This document shows positions 50,900 through 61,000 of a stretch of 64,000 nucleotides of DNA, in pieces. Every line of letters begins with the position of its first letter. Within the stretch, counting starts at the first letter, position 1. This DNA is from Rugamonas rubra. Lineage in GTDB: Bacteria > Pseudomonadota > Gammaproteobacteria > Burkholderiales > Burkholderiaceae_D. The position numbers and the translations under genes were made by a program. Under the pieces are notes generated by a model, which saw nothing but the letters and a program-made list of their open reading frames with translations, did no database searches and was not told the DNA's origin. The stretch lies in NCBI RefSeq assembly GCF_900114705.1, contig NZ_FOTW01000030.1:16707-80706 (forward strand). The letters are read 5' to 3'.

Positions 50900-53218
50900 T
50901 CAGGGTTGTAGCGGCACGCCGCATTCGGCGCAGAATTTGTCGAAGGGGTGGCCGGGCCGCGTCGGGTGGCCGTTGCTGCAATACTTGGGCAGCTCGGGCA
51001 CCAGGTGCGCCGCCAGTGCCGGTGCTTGCACGGCGTGGTGGTGGTGGATCGCGCCGCCGCCCTGCGCCTGCGCCACGCCGATGCCCAGCTGGCTCTGCGT
51101 GTTCAGCGCGTTGGCGCCGGCGCTGATCTGCAGATTGAGCAGGTCGAGCTGGTGGCGGCGGTCCTTGTCCATGTCGGCCTCGCGCAGGGCGCGCTCCTCC
51201 AGCACCCGCTCCTGCGCCTGGCGGGCCGCCTCCTGCGGCGTGACGCCGTGTTCGGCGGCGACCACCTGGGCCAGCGCCTGGATCTGCTCGGCGCTCATGC
51301 CGCCCTGGATCTGCAGCTTCATGATCTGCGTCAGCGCGGCGGCGTTGGGCGCGGCGGCGGTGGCCACCTTGCCGCTGTCGCTCAGCGCGCCGATGGCGCC
51401 GATGCGCTGAATCTCGTGCTGCTGCTGGGCCAGCAGCAGGTCGTAGTCGCCCTTCCAGCGGGCGAAGCGCTCGTCGCGCTCGTGCTCGCGCGCCTTCAGC
51501 TCGCGCTGCCACTGCGCCTCGTGCTCCTTCTGCGCCAACATCTGGCGCTGCTCGTCGACGGCCAGCTGGTCGAGCATGGCCTGCTTGGCGTTGGCCTGGA
51601 TCTGCCGCGCGTGGATGCCGTCGGCCTCGATGGTGCGCAGCAGCTTCTCGTACTGGGCGACGGCGTCGGCCTGGGCGCCGCTGCGGCGCAGCTGCTCGAT
51701 CTTGTCGTTGATCTCGGCCACCTGCACGGTGTTGGCGGCGTCCTTGACGGCGTCGCCGCGCAACAGCTCGCGTTGGCGCGCCAGGGCCAGCTGGTCCTCC
51801 CACTCCTGCACCCGCTCGGCCTCGCGGCGGCGCGCGGCGTTGGCCAGCGCCAGGCCCTGGAAGTGGGCGACGTGCTGTTCGGCCTCCATCTGCGCCTGGC
51901 GCTTGCCCTCCTCGTCCTCGCGCTGGCGCAGGCGCGCCAGTTCGGCGCGGCGGCGCGACTCGTCCTCGATCAGCAGGGCCTGGGCGATCTGGTTCTGGAT
52001 CGCCTGCTGGCGCAGCTGCTGGCTGAAGTTCTGCTGCGCCAGTTGGCGCTCCTGGGCGGCGGCCTGCTGGGTCACTTCCAGCTCGGTGCGCATCTTGATC
52101 TGCGCCAGCTGGCGCACGTGCTCCCAGTCGGCCGTGTCGCCGACGCGGTGCGCCTTGTTGCGCGCCAGCTCGTGTTCCAGCTCGGCCAGCGTGGTGCCGG
52201 CGCCGCGCTCCAGCGCCACCTTGCGCGTCTTCGATTCGATGATGCGGCCGTACAGGTCCACCTCGCGCGCGCGCAGCGCCTGCACCCGCTCGGCCTCCTG
52301 CAGCGCCAGTTCGGCCTTCCGCACGCTGGCGTCCTGGCGCAGCTCGGCGCGGCGCAACTCGCTGCGCTGCTTCTGCTCCTCGCGCCAGATGGCCTGCCAC
52401 TCCTCCTCGTCGTAGATCTGGTCGAGCTGTTTAACGTGCTCCAGCTGGACGTGGCGCTCGTCGGCCACCAGCCACAAGGTGCCGATGCGCTCGCGGTTGT
52501 GGTCGAACTTGTCGTGGCGCAGCGCCGCCGTCTCCACCTGGCTCACCGCCAGGCCGTATTCGGCCAGGCGCAGCTTGAGGGCGTTTTGCAGGCGCTCGTC
52601 GAGCTGGGCGCGCAGTTCGGCGTTGTGGGCCATGTCGCGCATCGAGCGGGCACCGACGAATTCCGACGCCAGCTGGCGCACCGACGGCGCCAGCAGGTCG
52701 TGCAGGTGCCGCGTGGTGACCGAGCCGGGCACGGTCATGAAGTGCTGGGCGAAGGCGGCCACGTTCTCCACCTTGAGGCCGACGCTGAAGCGCGCCGAGA
52801 TCTTCAGGTGTTCGGCGGTCTGCAGGTCGTCGAAGGCGAACTCGGCCGGCAGCGGCGTGCTGCGGGTGATCAGGATTTCGGCGTGCTGGCTGCGCAGCAA
52901 GTGGTTCAGGCGGGTGAAGAAGCCCTCGATCTCGTACTCGCCCTGCGGCACCTCGGTGGCCTTGTCGGCCTGCAGGATGTAGGCGCGGGCGGTGGCCGGC
53001 ACGCGCAGCGTTTTGGTGAAGATGCCGGACAGCTCGCGCACGCCGAAGTAGACGGCCAGCTCGTCGTCGGCGGGAATCCAGCGGTTGTCGCGCAGCACCG
53101 GCTCGTTGCGCGTGGCGCCCAAGGTGAGACCGCAGTGATTGCAGTAGCCCGACTGGTCGTCGTTCTTGTGCTCGCAACGCGGGCATTTAACGCCGCCAAA
53201 ACCAAACATTTGGAACAT
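50900..53218 (-). CDS. Zinc-ribbon, SPFH-like, coiled-coil protein
   Basis: 772 residues. An N-terminal zinc ribbon (CPRCEHK ... CNHCG) precedes a beta-alpha region (about 40-260) with SPFH/band-7-like features, such as KISARFSVGLKVENVAAFAQHFM and AEYGLAVSQVETAAL. Residues about 280-650 are one long charged coiled coil (Glu/Arg/Gln/Ala). A C-terminal second cysteine cluster, CSNGHPTRP ... CAECG, closes it. No membrane helix. Similar proteins form oligomeric scaffolds. AGGAG six bases before ATG 53218. Not a known named family member; the SPFH call is moderate. Confidence 0.75.
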   Translation of the reverse strand: MFQMFGFGGVKCPRCEHKNDDQSGYCNHCGLTLGATRNEPVLRDNRWIPADDELAVYFGVRELSGIFTKTLRVPATARAYILQADKATEVPQGEYEIEGFFTRLNHLLRSQHAEILITRSTPLPAEFAFDDLQTAEHLKISARFSVGLKVENVAAFAQHFMTVPGSVTTRHLHDLLAPSVRQLASEFVGARSMRDMAHNAELRAQLDERLQNALKLRLAEYGLAVSQVETAALRHDKFDHNRERIGTLWLVADERHVQLEHVKQLDQIYDEEEWQAIWREEQKQRSELRRAELRQDASVRKAELALQEAERVQALRAREVDLYGRIIESKTRKVALERGAGTTLAELEHELARNKAHRVGDTADWEHVRQLAQIKMRTELEVTQQAAAQERQLAQQNFSQQLRQQAIQNQIAQALLIEDESRRRAELARLRQREDEEGKRQAQMEAEQHVAHFQGLALANAARRREAERVQEWEDQLALARQRELLRGDAVKDAANTVQVAEINDKIEQLRRSGAQADAVAQYEKLLRTIEADGIHARQIQANAKQAMLDQLAVDEQRQMLAQKEHEAQWQRELKAREHERDERFARWKGDYDLLLAQQQHEIQRIGAIGALSDSGKVATAAAPNAAALTQIMKLQIQGGMSAEQIQALAQVVAAEHGVTPQEAARQAQERVLEERALREADMDKDRRHQLDLLNLQISAGANALNTQSQLGIGVAQAQGGGAIHHHHAVQAPALAAHLVPELPKYCSNGHPTRPGHPFDKFCAECGVPLQP

Positions 53219-53308
53219 GTCAGACTCCTAACTTGATTCATCCACTGGCCGCGCCCCGCCAGACACCGATTTTAGCAGGGGCGTGCCGCATTCATTCTTG
53301 CGCACGAT

Positions 53309-54541
53309 TCAGATCACGCCGATTCGTTCGATACAGGCGACGCTGGCGCCGCGTCCCTTGACGGCGGCGGCGAAGCCGGCCGGCAAGCCGGCCTGCCATT
53401 CCTTGGGCAGCAACACCCGGTCGCCCTCCACCACCTGGCGCAGAATCAGCGCCGTCTTGGCCTCCAGTCCTTCCACCGTCTCGACCCGGCCGGCGTGCCA
53501 AGCGCTGGAGCAGCCGCTGGCAATCAGCCGGCCGCGCGGCACGAACTCGCGGCCGCGCGCCAGGCGGTCGGCCATGACCAGCGCCAGTTGGTAGGAGTTG
53601 CCCTCGAAGCGGGGCTGGCCGAAGCGCACCACGGTGCGCCAGCGGCCCAGGCCACGGCCGTCGAAGTGGCGCGCGCCGACCAGCGCCTGGCGCAGCGCCA
53701 GCTGGCTGCTGGCGTCGAGCCCCGGCGCGGCGATTGTATCCTCTTCGTCGCCGCCGCTGGCGACTATCGGGTAGACGCTGACGTCGACCCAGCCCAAGGC
53801 GTCGTTGACGCCGCCGCTGTGCAGCGGGAACCAGGCGCGCGCGGTGGAGACGGCCGAGGCGGGGTCGCTGTGGCCGCTCAAGGCGCCGAGGTGGTCGATG
53901 CGCAGCACGGCGGGCAGCGCAGCGATGGCGTCGGTTTCGGCGGCGCCGTCGCTGTCGCCGTCGCCGCCGGCGATGATGCCGATGCTGGCTGGTTCGCCTG
54001 CGGCGGCTGTAGGGGAGCCAGTTGCCGCAGCCGGCGCGGCGACCGCCTGTGCGGCGAGATGGCGGCGCAGCGAGGCGATGGCCAACGACGAGCGGCCGCT
54101 CACCCGGCCCAAATGCCAGGCGTCCGACCAGCCTTGCGCGTACAGCTCGTTGGCGCCGCTGCGGTACTCGCCGCGCACCATGCGGTCGGCCAGCACGGCG
54201 GCCAACTCCCAACCGCGCTCGCCGGCGGCGGGCAGCAGGTCCATGCTCAGCACGACCTGGTCGCGGCTGTCGAAGCGGGCCTCGGTGTGGCGCGCCAGGC
54301 GCACCACTTCCTGCACCCGTTCGGCCAGCGCCGGCGCGCCGTGCAGCGCGCACTTGACGTCGGCCCGGTTGGCGCGCGGGCGGCGGCTGGCGGTGATGGT
54401 CAACACGCGGCCGTCGGCCAGCATGCAGCGGCAGTCGGCGCTGACCGGCACGCTGGGGCGGGCGCTCATTTGCGCGACGTCGGGCGCGAAGGTGTGGTTG
54501 GCCTTGGCGGCGTCGGCCGGGGTGCTTGGCTGGTGCGTCAT
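53309..54541 (-). CDS. Protein with two Lon-protease-like domains, one degenerate
   Basis: 410 residues. The second half contains a Lon-type proteolytic core: EGNSYQLAL with Ser316, LIASGCSSAWHAGRVETVEGLEAKTAL with Lys362, and LLPKEW. The 46-residue Ser-Lys distance is close to that of Lon (S679/K722). The first half (about 85-190) has the same frame (GERGWELAAVLADRM, GRVSG) but lacks both Ser and Lys. There is no AAA+ domain. The catalytic Ser-Lys dyad may be real or only inherited; no proteolysis is shown. Its ATG overlaps the neighbouring stop (ATGA). Confidence 0.7.
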   Translation of the reverse strand: MTHQPSTPADAAKANHTFAPDVAQMSARPSVPVSADCRCMLADGRVLTITASRRPRANRADVKCALHGAPALAERVQEVVRLARHTEARFDSRDQVVLSMDLLPAAGERGWELAAVLADRMVRGEYRSGANELYAQGWSDAWHLGRVSGRSSLAIASLRRHLAAQAVAAPAAATGSPTAAAGEPASIGIIAGGDGDSDGAAETDAIAALPAVLRIDHLGALSGHSDPASAVSTARAWFPLHSGGVNDALGWVDVSVYPIVASGGDEEDTIAAPGLDASSQLALRQALVGARHFDGRGLGRWRTVVRFGQPRFEGNSYQLALVMADRLARGREFVPRGRLIASGCSSAWHAGRVETVEGLEAKTALILRQVVEGDRVLLPKEWQAGLPAGFAAAVKGRGASVACIERIGVI

Positions 54542-55749
54542 AACGATGGTTCCTTGCGTGCAGCGGGAGCGACCGTTGCGTCGCGCGGGTGCGCGGGCGC
54601 CTCGTCGCACTCCTGTTCGGTTGGCGCGAACGGGGCGCGGCGCAGCGCGAGGTGGTGGTCGAGATTGGCGACGATGCGGTCGGCCTCGTCGAGCATCGCG
54701 GGAAGTTGATCCGCTGTGGAGAGGTGCAGGCGGGCCAGCAAGGCCCAGGCCTCGTCGAGCGCACGCACGGCGGCGACGGCGTGGTTGACGCGGCGGCGCT
54801 GCTGCGCCAGGTCCAGCGGGCGGTCGGGCGCGGCCCAAGCCAGCGAGGGCATGGTGGAGACCGACAGGCTGCTCAACGCAAGGCGCTGCAACAGCTGCTG
54901 GTGCGCCTGGAACAGCGCTTGGCCGGGCGGCAGCGCAAGCAGGCGCAGCGCTCTGGTGGCGGGCGGCAGTTCGAGGAAGAGGCGGCGCAGGGCTTTGGCG
55001 TCGTCGCTTGCCGCGTGGTCGTTCGAGGAACCCCAAGGCGAAGGGCTGGGGTCAGACCCGCGAGGGTCTGCCCCCTGTTCGGCGCTGCGGGCTTCGGTTG
55101 GGCTGACGGCGTTCGTGCCGCTGCTCGGCGGCGTTATGGCTGCCGCTGCAGCGACTGGCGCGCGCTCGGCCAGGCGCTCGGCGCGCGCGCGCAGGGTGGC
55201 GGCGAAGTCGATCCGCTCGCCCAGGTCGACCGGGAAGCAGTCGTCCACCGTCACGCCGAAGCGGGTGTAGAGCAGTTGGTTGAGGCCGGCGCGGAAACCG
55301 TGCCACTCCTCGAGCGCGGTGCAGGGCGGCAGGTCCAGCCCGCCCTGGCGCAGCGCCAGTTGCAGCGCCTGCTCGATGGATGCGCCGAACTCGGCCAGGC
55401 CCAGTTGCGGCCCGGCCTCGCTGTGCAGCAGCAGGTCGAAGCGCTGCTGCGCCACGCGCGGGTCGGCCGCGTCGACGACGAATTGCAGCCGCAGGCCCAG
55501 TTCGGGCGCGGCGGCGAACGGCGTCAGCTCGACGTGGTAGGGGCCGGGATGGTAGCAATACACGGTCTCGCCGTCGCCGCGCGCGACGCGGCCGGCGGGC
55601 AGGCGGCGGGCGTAGCCGGCGGCGTTGAAGGCCACCACGCGGCAGTCGGCCGGCGCGACATCGCCGTCCTCCAGGCGCATGGCGATGACGACGCCGCCCA
55701 GGCCGGCGGTGTCGGTGGCTGCGCGGCGGCGTCGTTTGAACAAGGCCAT
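54538..55749 (-). CDS. Unrecognised protein carrying an inserted GGGTCTGACCC repeat
   Basis: 403 residues, not recognised. Residues about 1-105 form a beta-rich domain (VVIAMRLEDGDV, YCYHPGPYHVELTPF), about 105-185 are helical (FGASIEQALQLALRQGGL), 190-245 is a disordered stretch, and 245-385 is helical again (LRRLFLELPPATRALRLLALPPG). The disordered stretch is encoded by a palindromic repeat insertion at 55048. It is 3 bases downstream of the next gene and overlaps the protease-like gene by 4, so it works in that operon. Confidence 0.75.
   Translation of the reverse strand: MALFKRRRRAATDTAGLGGVVIAMRLEDGDVAPADCRVVAFNAAGYARRLPAGRVARGDGETVYCYHPGPYHVELTPFAAAPELGLRLQFVVDAADPRVAQQRFDLLLHSEAGPQLGLAEFGASIEQALQLALRQGGLDLPPCTALEEWHGFRAGLNQLLYTRFGVTVDDCFPVDLGERIDFAATLRARAERLAERAPVAAAAAITPPSSGTNAVSPTEARSAEQGADPRGSDPSPSPWGSSNDHAASDDAKALRRLFLELPPATRALRLLALPPGQALFQAHQQLLQRLALSSLSVSTMPSLAWAAPDRPLDLAQQRRRVNHAVAAVRALDEAWALLARLHLSTADQLPAMLDEADRIVANLDHHLALRRAPFAPTEQECDEAPAHPRDATVAPAARKEPSL
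55048..55074. repeat. GGGTCTGACCC repeat inside a coding sequence, copy 5
   Basis: GGGGTCAGACCC (55048-55059) and GGGTCTGCCCC (55064-55074) lie in the reading frame of the 403-residue protein and add a short Gly/Asp/Pro/Arg segment without breaking it. Confidence 0.75.
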
Positions 55750-55752
55750 GAC

Positions 55753-56490
55753 TTAGGGCGCCGCCGGTTCGACCACGAAGCCGGCGCCGTGCTGGTGGAA
55801 GTGCGGCGCCGGCGCGGCGGCGAAGGGCCAGGCGCATTCGCACTCGCCGTCGGCGTCGAGCACGCCTTGCAGCACGATGGCGCCGGCGCCGTCGAGCACC
55901 CGCAGCAGCGGCCGCTCGCGCAGCAGTTGCGGCGCGAACGGCGCTTCGGCGGCCAGCTTGAGGACCACCTGCCAGCCCTGCCCTGCGCCGTTGGGCAGGA
56001 AGTGCAGCGTCCAATATTGGTCGTCGGTGGACATGTGCTCCAGCGCGGCCACGCCTGCGGCGGCGCGCAGCATGCCGCCGCTGCCGCGCCACGAGGCGTC
56101 GTTGGCCGCCGCCGGGGCGGGCCAGCCGCCCGGGGTGGTGCCTCCGGCAGGCTCATCCGTTGTTGCGGATGCCCCGGCCATGGCGTGCTGTTCGACCATG
56201 CCGCGCGGTTCGACCATGGCATGTTTTCCGGCCGTGGGGCGATTCCCCGCCGGCGCGCCCATTGCCGAGGCGCGCCGCTCCAGCGCCAGCTGTTTGAAGC
56301 GCCGCAGCGTCAGCGGCGACTGCTGCAGCGCGGCGCGCTCGGCCGGCGTCAACGCGCGGCCGCCGTCGAGCGCGGCCAGCAGCGTGGCGTCGGCCAGGAT
56401 CAGGCGGTCGCCGGGGACGGCGCGCGCCAGCAGCAGCCGTTCGCGCAGCTTGGCGTCCATCGATGTCGCATCCACTTGGTTCTCCTTCAT
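55753..56490 (-). CDS. Unrecognised protein, possible regulator-partner
   Basis: 245 residues, not recognised. A helical N-terminus (MDAKLRERLLLARAV ... LTPAERAALQQSPLTLRRFKQLALERR) of the type seen in small anti-sigma-like proteins is followed by a disordered Ala/Pro/Met part (75-140) and a C-terminal beta domain (about 140-245: YWTLHFLPNGAGQGW, LLRVLDGAGAIVLQGVLDADGE). GGAGG precedes its ATG, which overlaps the preceding stop by 4 bases. It always lies between the HTH protein and the 403-residue protein here, so it may bridge them. Confidence 0.7.
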   Translation of the reverse strand: MKENQVDATSMDAKLRERLLLARAVPGDRLILADATLLAALDGGRALTPAERAALQQSPLTLRRFKQLALERRASAMGAPAGNRPTAGKHAMVEPRGMVEQHAMAGASATTDEPAGGTTPGGWPAPAAANDASWRGSGGMLRAAAGVAALEHMSTDDQYWTLHFLPNGAGQGWQVVLKLAAEAPFAPQLLRERPLLRVLDGAGAIVLQGVLDADGECECAWPFAAAPAPHFHQHGAGFVVEPAAP

Positions 56491-57995
56491 TGCGCCTCCG
56501 CGCGGGGGGCCGCTTGGTGGCTTACATCATGGCCCGCGTTGTGGTTCAGGTTATGGCTCACATCGTGGGCCGCATGCAGCCGGTCTATCGCTTCATTGCG
56601 CCGCTTGCGCAGCGTCGGCATTGAGATCTGGTCCAGCGCCGCCAGTTGTTGCAAGGTCGGCAGCGCGCCGGTGGCCGGGTCCAACCACTCGTCCGGGTAG
56701 GTCGCGTCGTCCGGTCCCAGCAGCTTATGATAGACCGCCAGCCGGATCGGCAGCGAGTCCTGGCTCAATATCCGCAGGGTCCAGCTGCCGCCGTCCTGTG
56801 CCAACCGCGCCTGTTCCAAGTAGCGGGGGGGCAGGGAAAGACCGTCTGCCACCAGCTGCTCGCGCACCAGCAAGGCCGCATCATCGGCGTCGGCGTTATC
56901 AGCTGTATCGGTATCGGTATCGGCGTCGGTGTCCGTGTCGGTGTCGGCGGCCAGTTCGTCGTCCGTCGGCGGCAGGATGCGGTCCGGCGTGTCGGCGAAG
57001 GCGCCGCCGGCATGCTCGGCGGCCTCGGACTCGCCGACCACGCGCCAGTAGTCCTCCAGCCACAGCGCGGCGGCGCCGGAGTCGCCGTTGCCCTGCCAGG
57101 CGTCGGCGCTGTCCATGTTCGACGACAGCTCCTCGTAGTCGCCGATCTCGGCCAGCATGGCGGCGATCTTCTCCGGGCTGTTCTTCAGGCTGGCGAAGCG
57201 CTTCGAGCGGGTGTGCAGCGGGCCGGGCGCGCCGTCGTAGCGCTCCAGCGTTTCGCTCCAGCGGATGATCCACTCGGCCTTGCAGCCGGCGATGGACTTC
57301 ATCTGCCGCGCCTCGATGGGCGCGCCGGCCAGCGGCCGGCCGAGGATCTCGCCGACCTGCTGCTGGTGCTGCTGCCAGCCGGCGAACAGGCGCTCGACCT
57401 CGCGGTAGGCGGTGTCGAGCATGCGGTAGGTGTAGATCTTGTTCGGCGAGCAGGGCCGGCCGGTGCTGACGCTGTAGTTGTCGGCGTCGACCTTGTCGCG
57501 CAGGCCGGCGTACATGTCGTTGAATTTTTTGCGCAGGATGCCGTCGGCCGCCGCCTCGTGCCAGAAGGCGCCGCCGCGTCCATGCTCGGCGGCGATGGCG
57601 GCCAGCAGCGCGGCCCAAAAGCCGGCCTGCGCCTGCAGCTCGAACAGCAGGCTGAGGGCCAGCTCGCTGACGCTGTCGCCGTAGCTGTTGCCGTGCGCCT
57701 CGGCGCGCGCCGTCTTGTCGGCCGCGCGCAGCGCCGCCGCCACCGCCTCGGTGTAGCGCTCCAGTAGCGTGCCCTGCGCTCCCGGCGGGCAGAGAACCTG
57801 CTCCGCGCTGAACTGCCGGAAGGCCTGCACCGAGCAGCGTCCGAGCAGCTTGCGCACTTGTTCCCAGCCGTGCTCCTGGTAGCGGGTTCCTGGCAAACGC
57901 ATAAGGTCCTGTCGTTCTAGGCGCGCCGGGTCGTTACGGGACGAACAACCACCGACGGACGCCTCAAAATCATGCCACAAATCTTCTCTCTTCAT
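56487..57995 (-). CDS. Unrecognised protein with C-terminal sigma-like helix-turn-helix
   Basis: 502 residues. About 1-320 is mostly helical (KKFNDMYAGLRDKVDADNY, SPNKIYTYRMLDTAYREVERLF) and unrecognised. Residues about 350-370 are a pure Asp/Thr/Ala run (ADTDTDTDADTDT), probably a flexible acidic linker. The C-terminus (about 445-485: LPTLQQLAALDQISMPTLRKRRNEAIDRLH) fits a sigma-70 region-4 or other HTH. AAGGA precedes ATG 57995. It lies 16 bases downstream of the PBP gene. DNA binding is inferred only from that segment. Confidence 0.7.
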   Translation of the reverse strand: MKREDLWHDFEASVGGCSSRNDPARLERQDLMRLPGTRYQEHGWEQVRKLLGRCSVQAFRQFSAEQVLCPPGAQGTLLERYTEAVAAALRAADKTARAEAHGNSYGDSVSELALSLLFELQAQAGFWAALLAAIAAEHGRGGAFWHEAAADGILRKKFNDMYAGLRDKVDADNYSVSTGRPCSPNKIYTYRMLDTAYREVERLFAGWQQHQQQVGEILGRPLAGAPIEARQMKSIAGCKAEWIIRWSETLERYDGAPGPLHTRSKRFASLKNSPEKIAAMLAEIGDYEELSSNMDSADAWQGNGDSGAAALWLEDYWRVVGESEAAEHAGGAFADTPDRILPPTDDELAADTDTDTDADTDTDTADNADADDAALLVREQLVADGLSLPPRYLEQARLAQDGGSWTLRILSQDSLPIRLAVYHKLLGPDDATYPDEWLDPATGALPTLQQLAALDQISMPTLRKRRNEAIDRLHAAHDVSHNLNHNAGHDVSHQAAPRAEAQ

Positions 57996-58011
57996 TACGT
58001 CCTTAACAAGG

Positions 58012-61000
58012 CTATTTCACTCTCTGTTCTTGGCTCTGTGCTTGGCTCTGTGCTTGGCTCCGCGCTTGGATCTGCATCGGCCTCGGTTTGACCAGCGTCG
58101 TCAACAGCGCCGCCAGCATCGGCGCGGCGTGCTCGCCGCCGCTGGCCTCCGAATGGCTGACGAAGGCGGCCAGCGCCAGCCGGTGGGTTTGGCCGGGCAG
58201 GCTGCCCGGCTCCAGCCAGCCGGTGAACCACACCGTGGCGGTGCCCTCGCCGGTGGGCGCGGTGCCGGTCTTGCCGTACAAGCCATGGCGCAGCTCGGCC
58301 AGCGCCGGGCCGGCAAAGGCGCCGGCGCCGGTGCCGACGTCGACCACGCCCTTCATGCCGGCGCGGATGCGGTCGAGGCGGATGCCCAGCGGCGCCATCA
58401 ACGGCGCCTTGCTGGCGCGGCCGTCGAGCGCCAGCAGCAGGCGCGGCGCCACCACCCTGCCCTGGCCGACGGCGCCGGCCGCCAGCGCCATTTGCAGCGG
58501 CGTGGCCTGCATGCGCAGGCCGATGGCCATCTGGCGCAGCTCGTGGCGGCTGTGGATCGGGTCGATGTGGGCCGGCGTGGTTTGCAGCGCGTCCCAGGCC
58601 GACCAGCGGTAGTCGGCCGGCAGCAGGCCGCCGTCCAGGCGCAGCGCCTGCTCGAAGCCGAGCCGGTGCGCCGCCGCCAGGATCGGCCGCACGCTGTCGA
58701 GGGCGCCGGCGTCGAGCGCCTGCAGGTCGGGCGCGCCGCCGTCGGGCCGGCCGAACAGGCTGCGGTCGCTCAACTCGCTGGACCAGGCGAACCAGGTGTT
58801 GAGGCTGTAGGTCAGCGCCTGCGCCAGGCCCAGCTTGCCGTCCTGGGCGCGCCGGTCCAGGCTCTGCTCCTTGTAGTTGGTGATGTGGGCCAGTTGCAGG
58901 CGGCGCGGGTCGAGCGGATAGGTGGCGGCGTCGGTCTGGAAGGCGAAGCCGCGCTGCTGCGCGATGCGGTTGATGGCCGCCAGCGGCAGGCCGCCGAGCA
59001 GGCCGTCGAGCTGCGGGTCGCCGACGGCGGCCAGCTCCAGGCCCAGCGCGCTGACCACCTTGAAGGTCGAGCCGGGGCTCTGGTGGGCGCCGCCGTCGTG
59101 CTGCAGCGCCGGCAGACGCAGCGGGCTGCGCGCCGGGTTGCTGCGGTCGAAGTCGCGCACCTCGGCCCAGTTGGCGCCGGTGACGGCGCCGGTGCCGGCG
59201 CCGGCCGCCGCCAGCACGTCGCCGGTCTCGGTGTCGAGGATGACCAGGCCGGCGTGGCGCCGCTCCGGCGCGGCCTGGCCGCCGACGCAGGCGGCGCCGT
59301 CCCAGCGGCCGCGCCGCATGCCGACGCAGTCGAGCACGCGCTGGCTCAGCGTTTGCAGCGGCAGGTCCAGCGTCAGGCGGCCGGCCAGCGGGCCACCCGA
59401 GGCGGACGGCAACCGCGCCAGCATGCCGGCCACGCCGCTGGCGTGCTCCGGGCCGACGCCAAGCAGCGTGGCCAGGCCGGCGTCCAACGCCGGCTGGGTC
59501 GGCGCGCCGTCGGCCCACAGCAGCGTGCCGTTGCGGTCCTGCAGCAGCACTGTGGACGGCGCCAGGGCGGCCGGGCCGGCGGCGGTCGCGCTGTCGGGCA
59601 GCTGCTGCCAGAGCAGGCGGCCGGCGGCGAGGCGCAGATGGCGGTACTTTTGGTCCTGCGGCGTATCGACGGCCAGCGCCTCGACGTCCAGCTGCACGCT
59701 GCGCGCGCCGGGCAGCAGAGTCAGGGTCAGCTCCTGGGCGTCGTCGGCGGCGGCGCAGGCGCGGCCGGAGCACGCGGCCAGCGCCTGCATGCGCGCGCCC
59801 GTCGCGGCGCGGGCGCGGCCGAGCAGCAACAGGCGCTGCTGCTCGCCGCCGGCCGCCGGGCCGGCCAGCTCCAGCGTCAGGCGCACGGCCGGATGCGACG
59901 GCGCCTGCGGCCAGCGCGCCACCCGCGTCCACGGCTGCCAGCCCTGCGGCAACTGGGCGAACACCCGCGTCGCCGCGCCGGGCATCTGCGCGCTGGCCGG
60001 CAAGGGGCTGTCGACGCCGCCGCTGACCACGCTGGCGCGCCAGCCGGACACGGCGCCGTCGCGGCCGCGCCAGGCCAGCAGGCGCCGCTCGCCGTTGAAG
60101 ATGTCGACCTGCTGGCGCACGTACTCGCCGTCGGCCTGGTGGTACAGGCGCTTGATCAGTTTGCGGGTGGCGGCGTCGACCGGCACCGCGCGCCAGGCCG
60201 CCAGGTCGCCGGCGCGGTCGGCGGCGCCGGCGGCGCTCCACTGCAGCAGGTCGCGCGGCGCCAGCTCGACGGCGCCGCCGGGCGCCAGGCGCACCAGGCC
60301 GCGCTGCTGCAAGGACTGGAACAGCGACTGGTCCTCCAGTTCCGCGCGCGGCGCGGCCGGCACGCGGTACTGGCCCGCAGTCAGATAGGTGCTGACGGCC
60401 TGGCCGCGCGCCGGGAACGCCGTCACCAAGGCGCTGGCGGGGAGCGCCGACACGGCGCCGGCGCCGGCATCGGGCAGCTGATACATCTGCAGCACCAGCT
60501 CGCCGGCCTGCGGACACAGCGCGCTGGCGCGCCGCTCGATGCGCAGCGCGTTGCTGTTGTTGACACCGTCGCCGCCCCACAGTAGCCAACCCTGCTGGCG
60601 CAGGCCGACACGGGCGCTGGTGCCCTGCTCGGGCTGGCCCAGGCTGGCGTCGCCCAGCCAGCGGGTGCTGGCCGGGCCGTTGCGCCAGTTCAGTTGCAGC
60701 GGCGTGGCTAGCGGATCGGCGAAGTCGGCCATGGCCCTGCCGCTGATCTCCACCTCCGGCATGGCCGGCTGGCCCGACCCGGCGGCGCGTTCGCGCACCA
60801 GCAGCACGTTGCGCAGCGCCAGCGGCGCGCGGCTCTGCTCGTTGCGGGCGACCCAACGGCGCACGTCGTCGAAGCGGTAGCCCAGGCGCAGCGGCAGCAG
60901 CGCGCCGTTGCCGCCATTGCGCAGTTGGCCGCACAGGTCCAGCCGCACGGCCGGCGCGGCCTGCATGCCGGCGGCGACCAGCACGGCGCCGGCCGGCTGC

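Noticed and set aside
53309..54541. Calling it an active Lon protease
   Set aside because: No AAA+ motor and half of the protein lacks the catalytic residues; described as Lon-like only.
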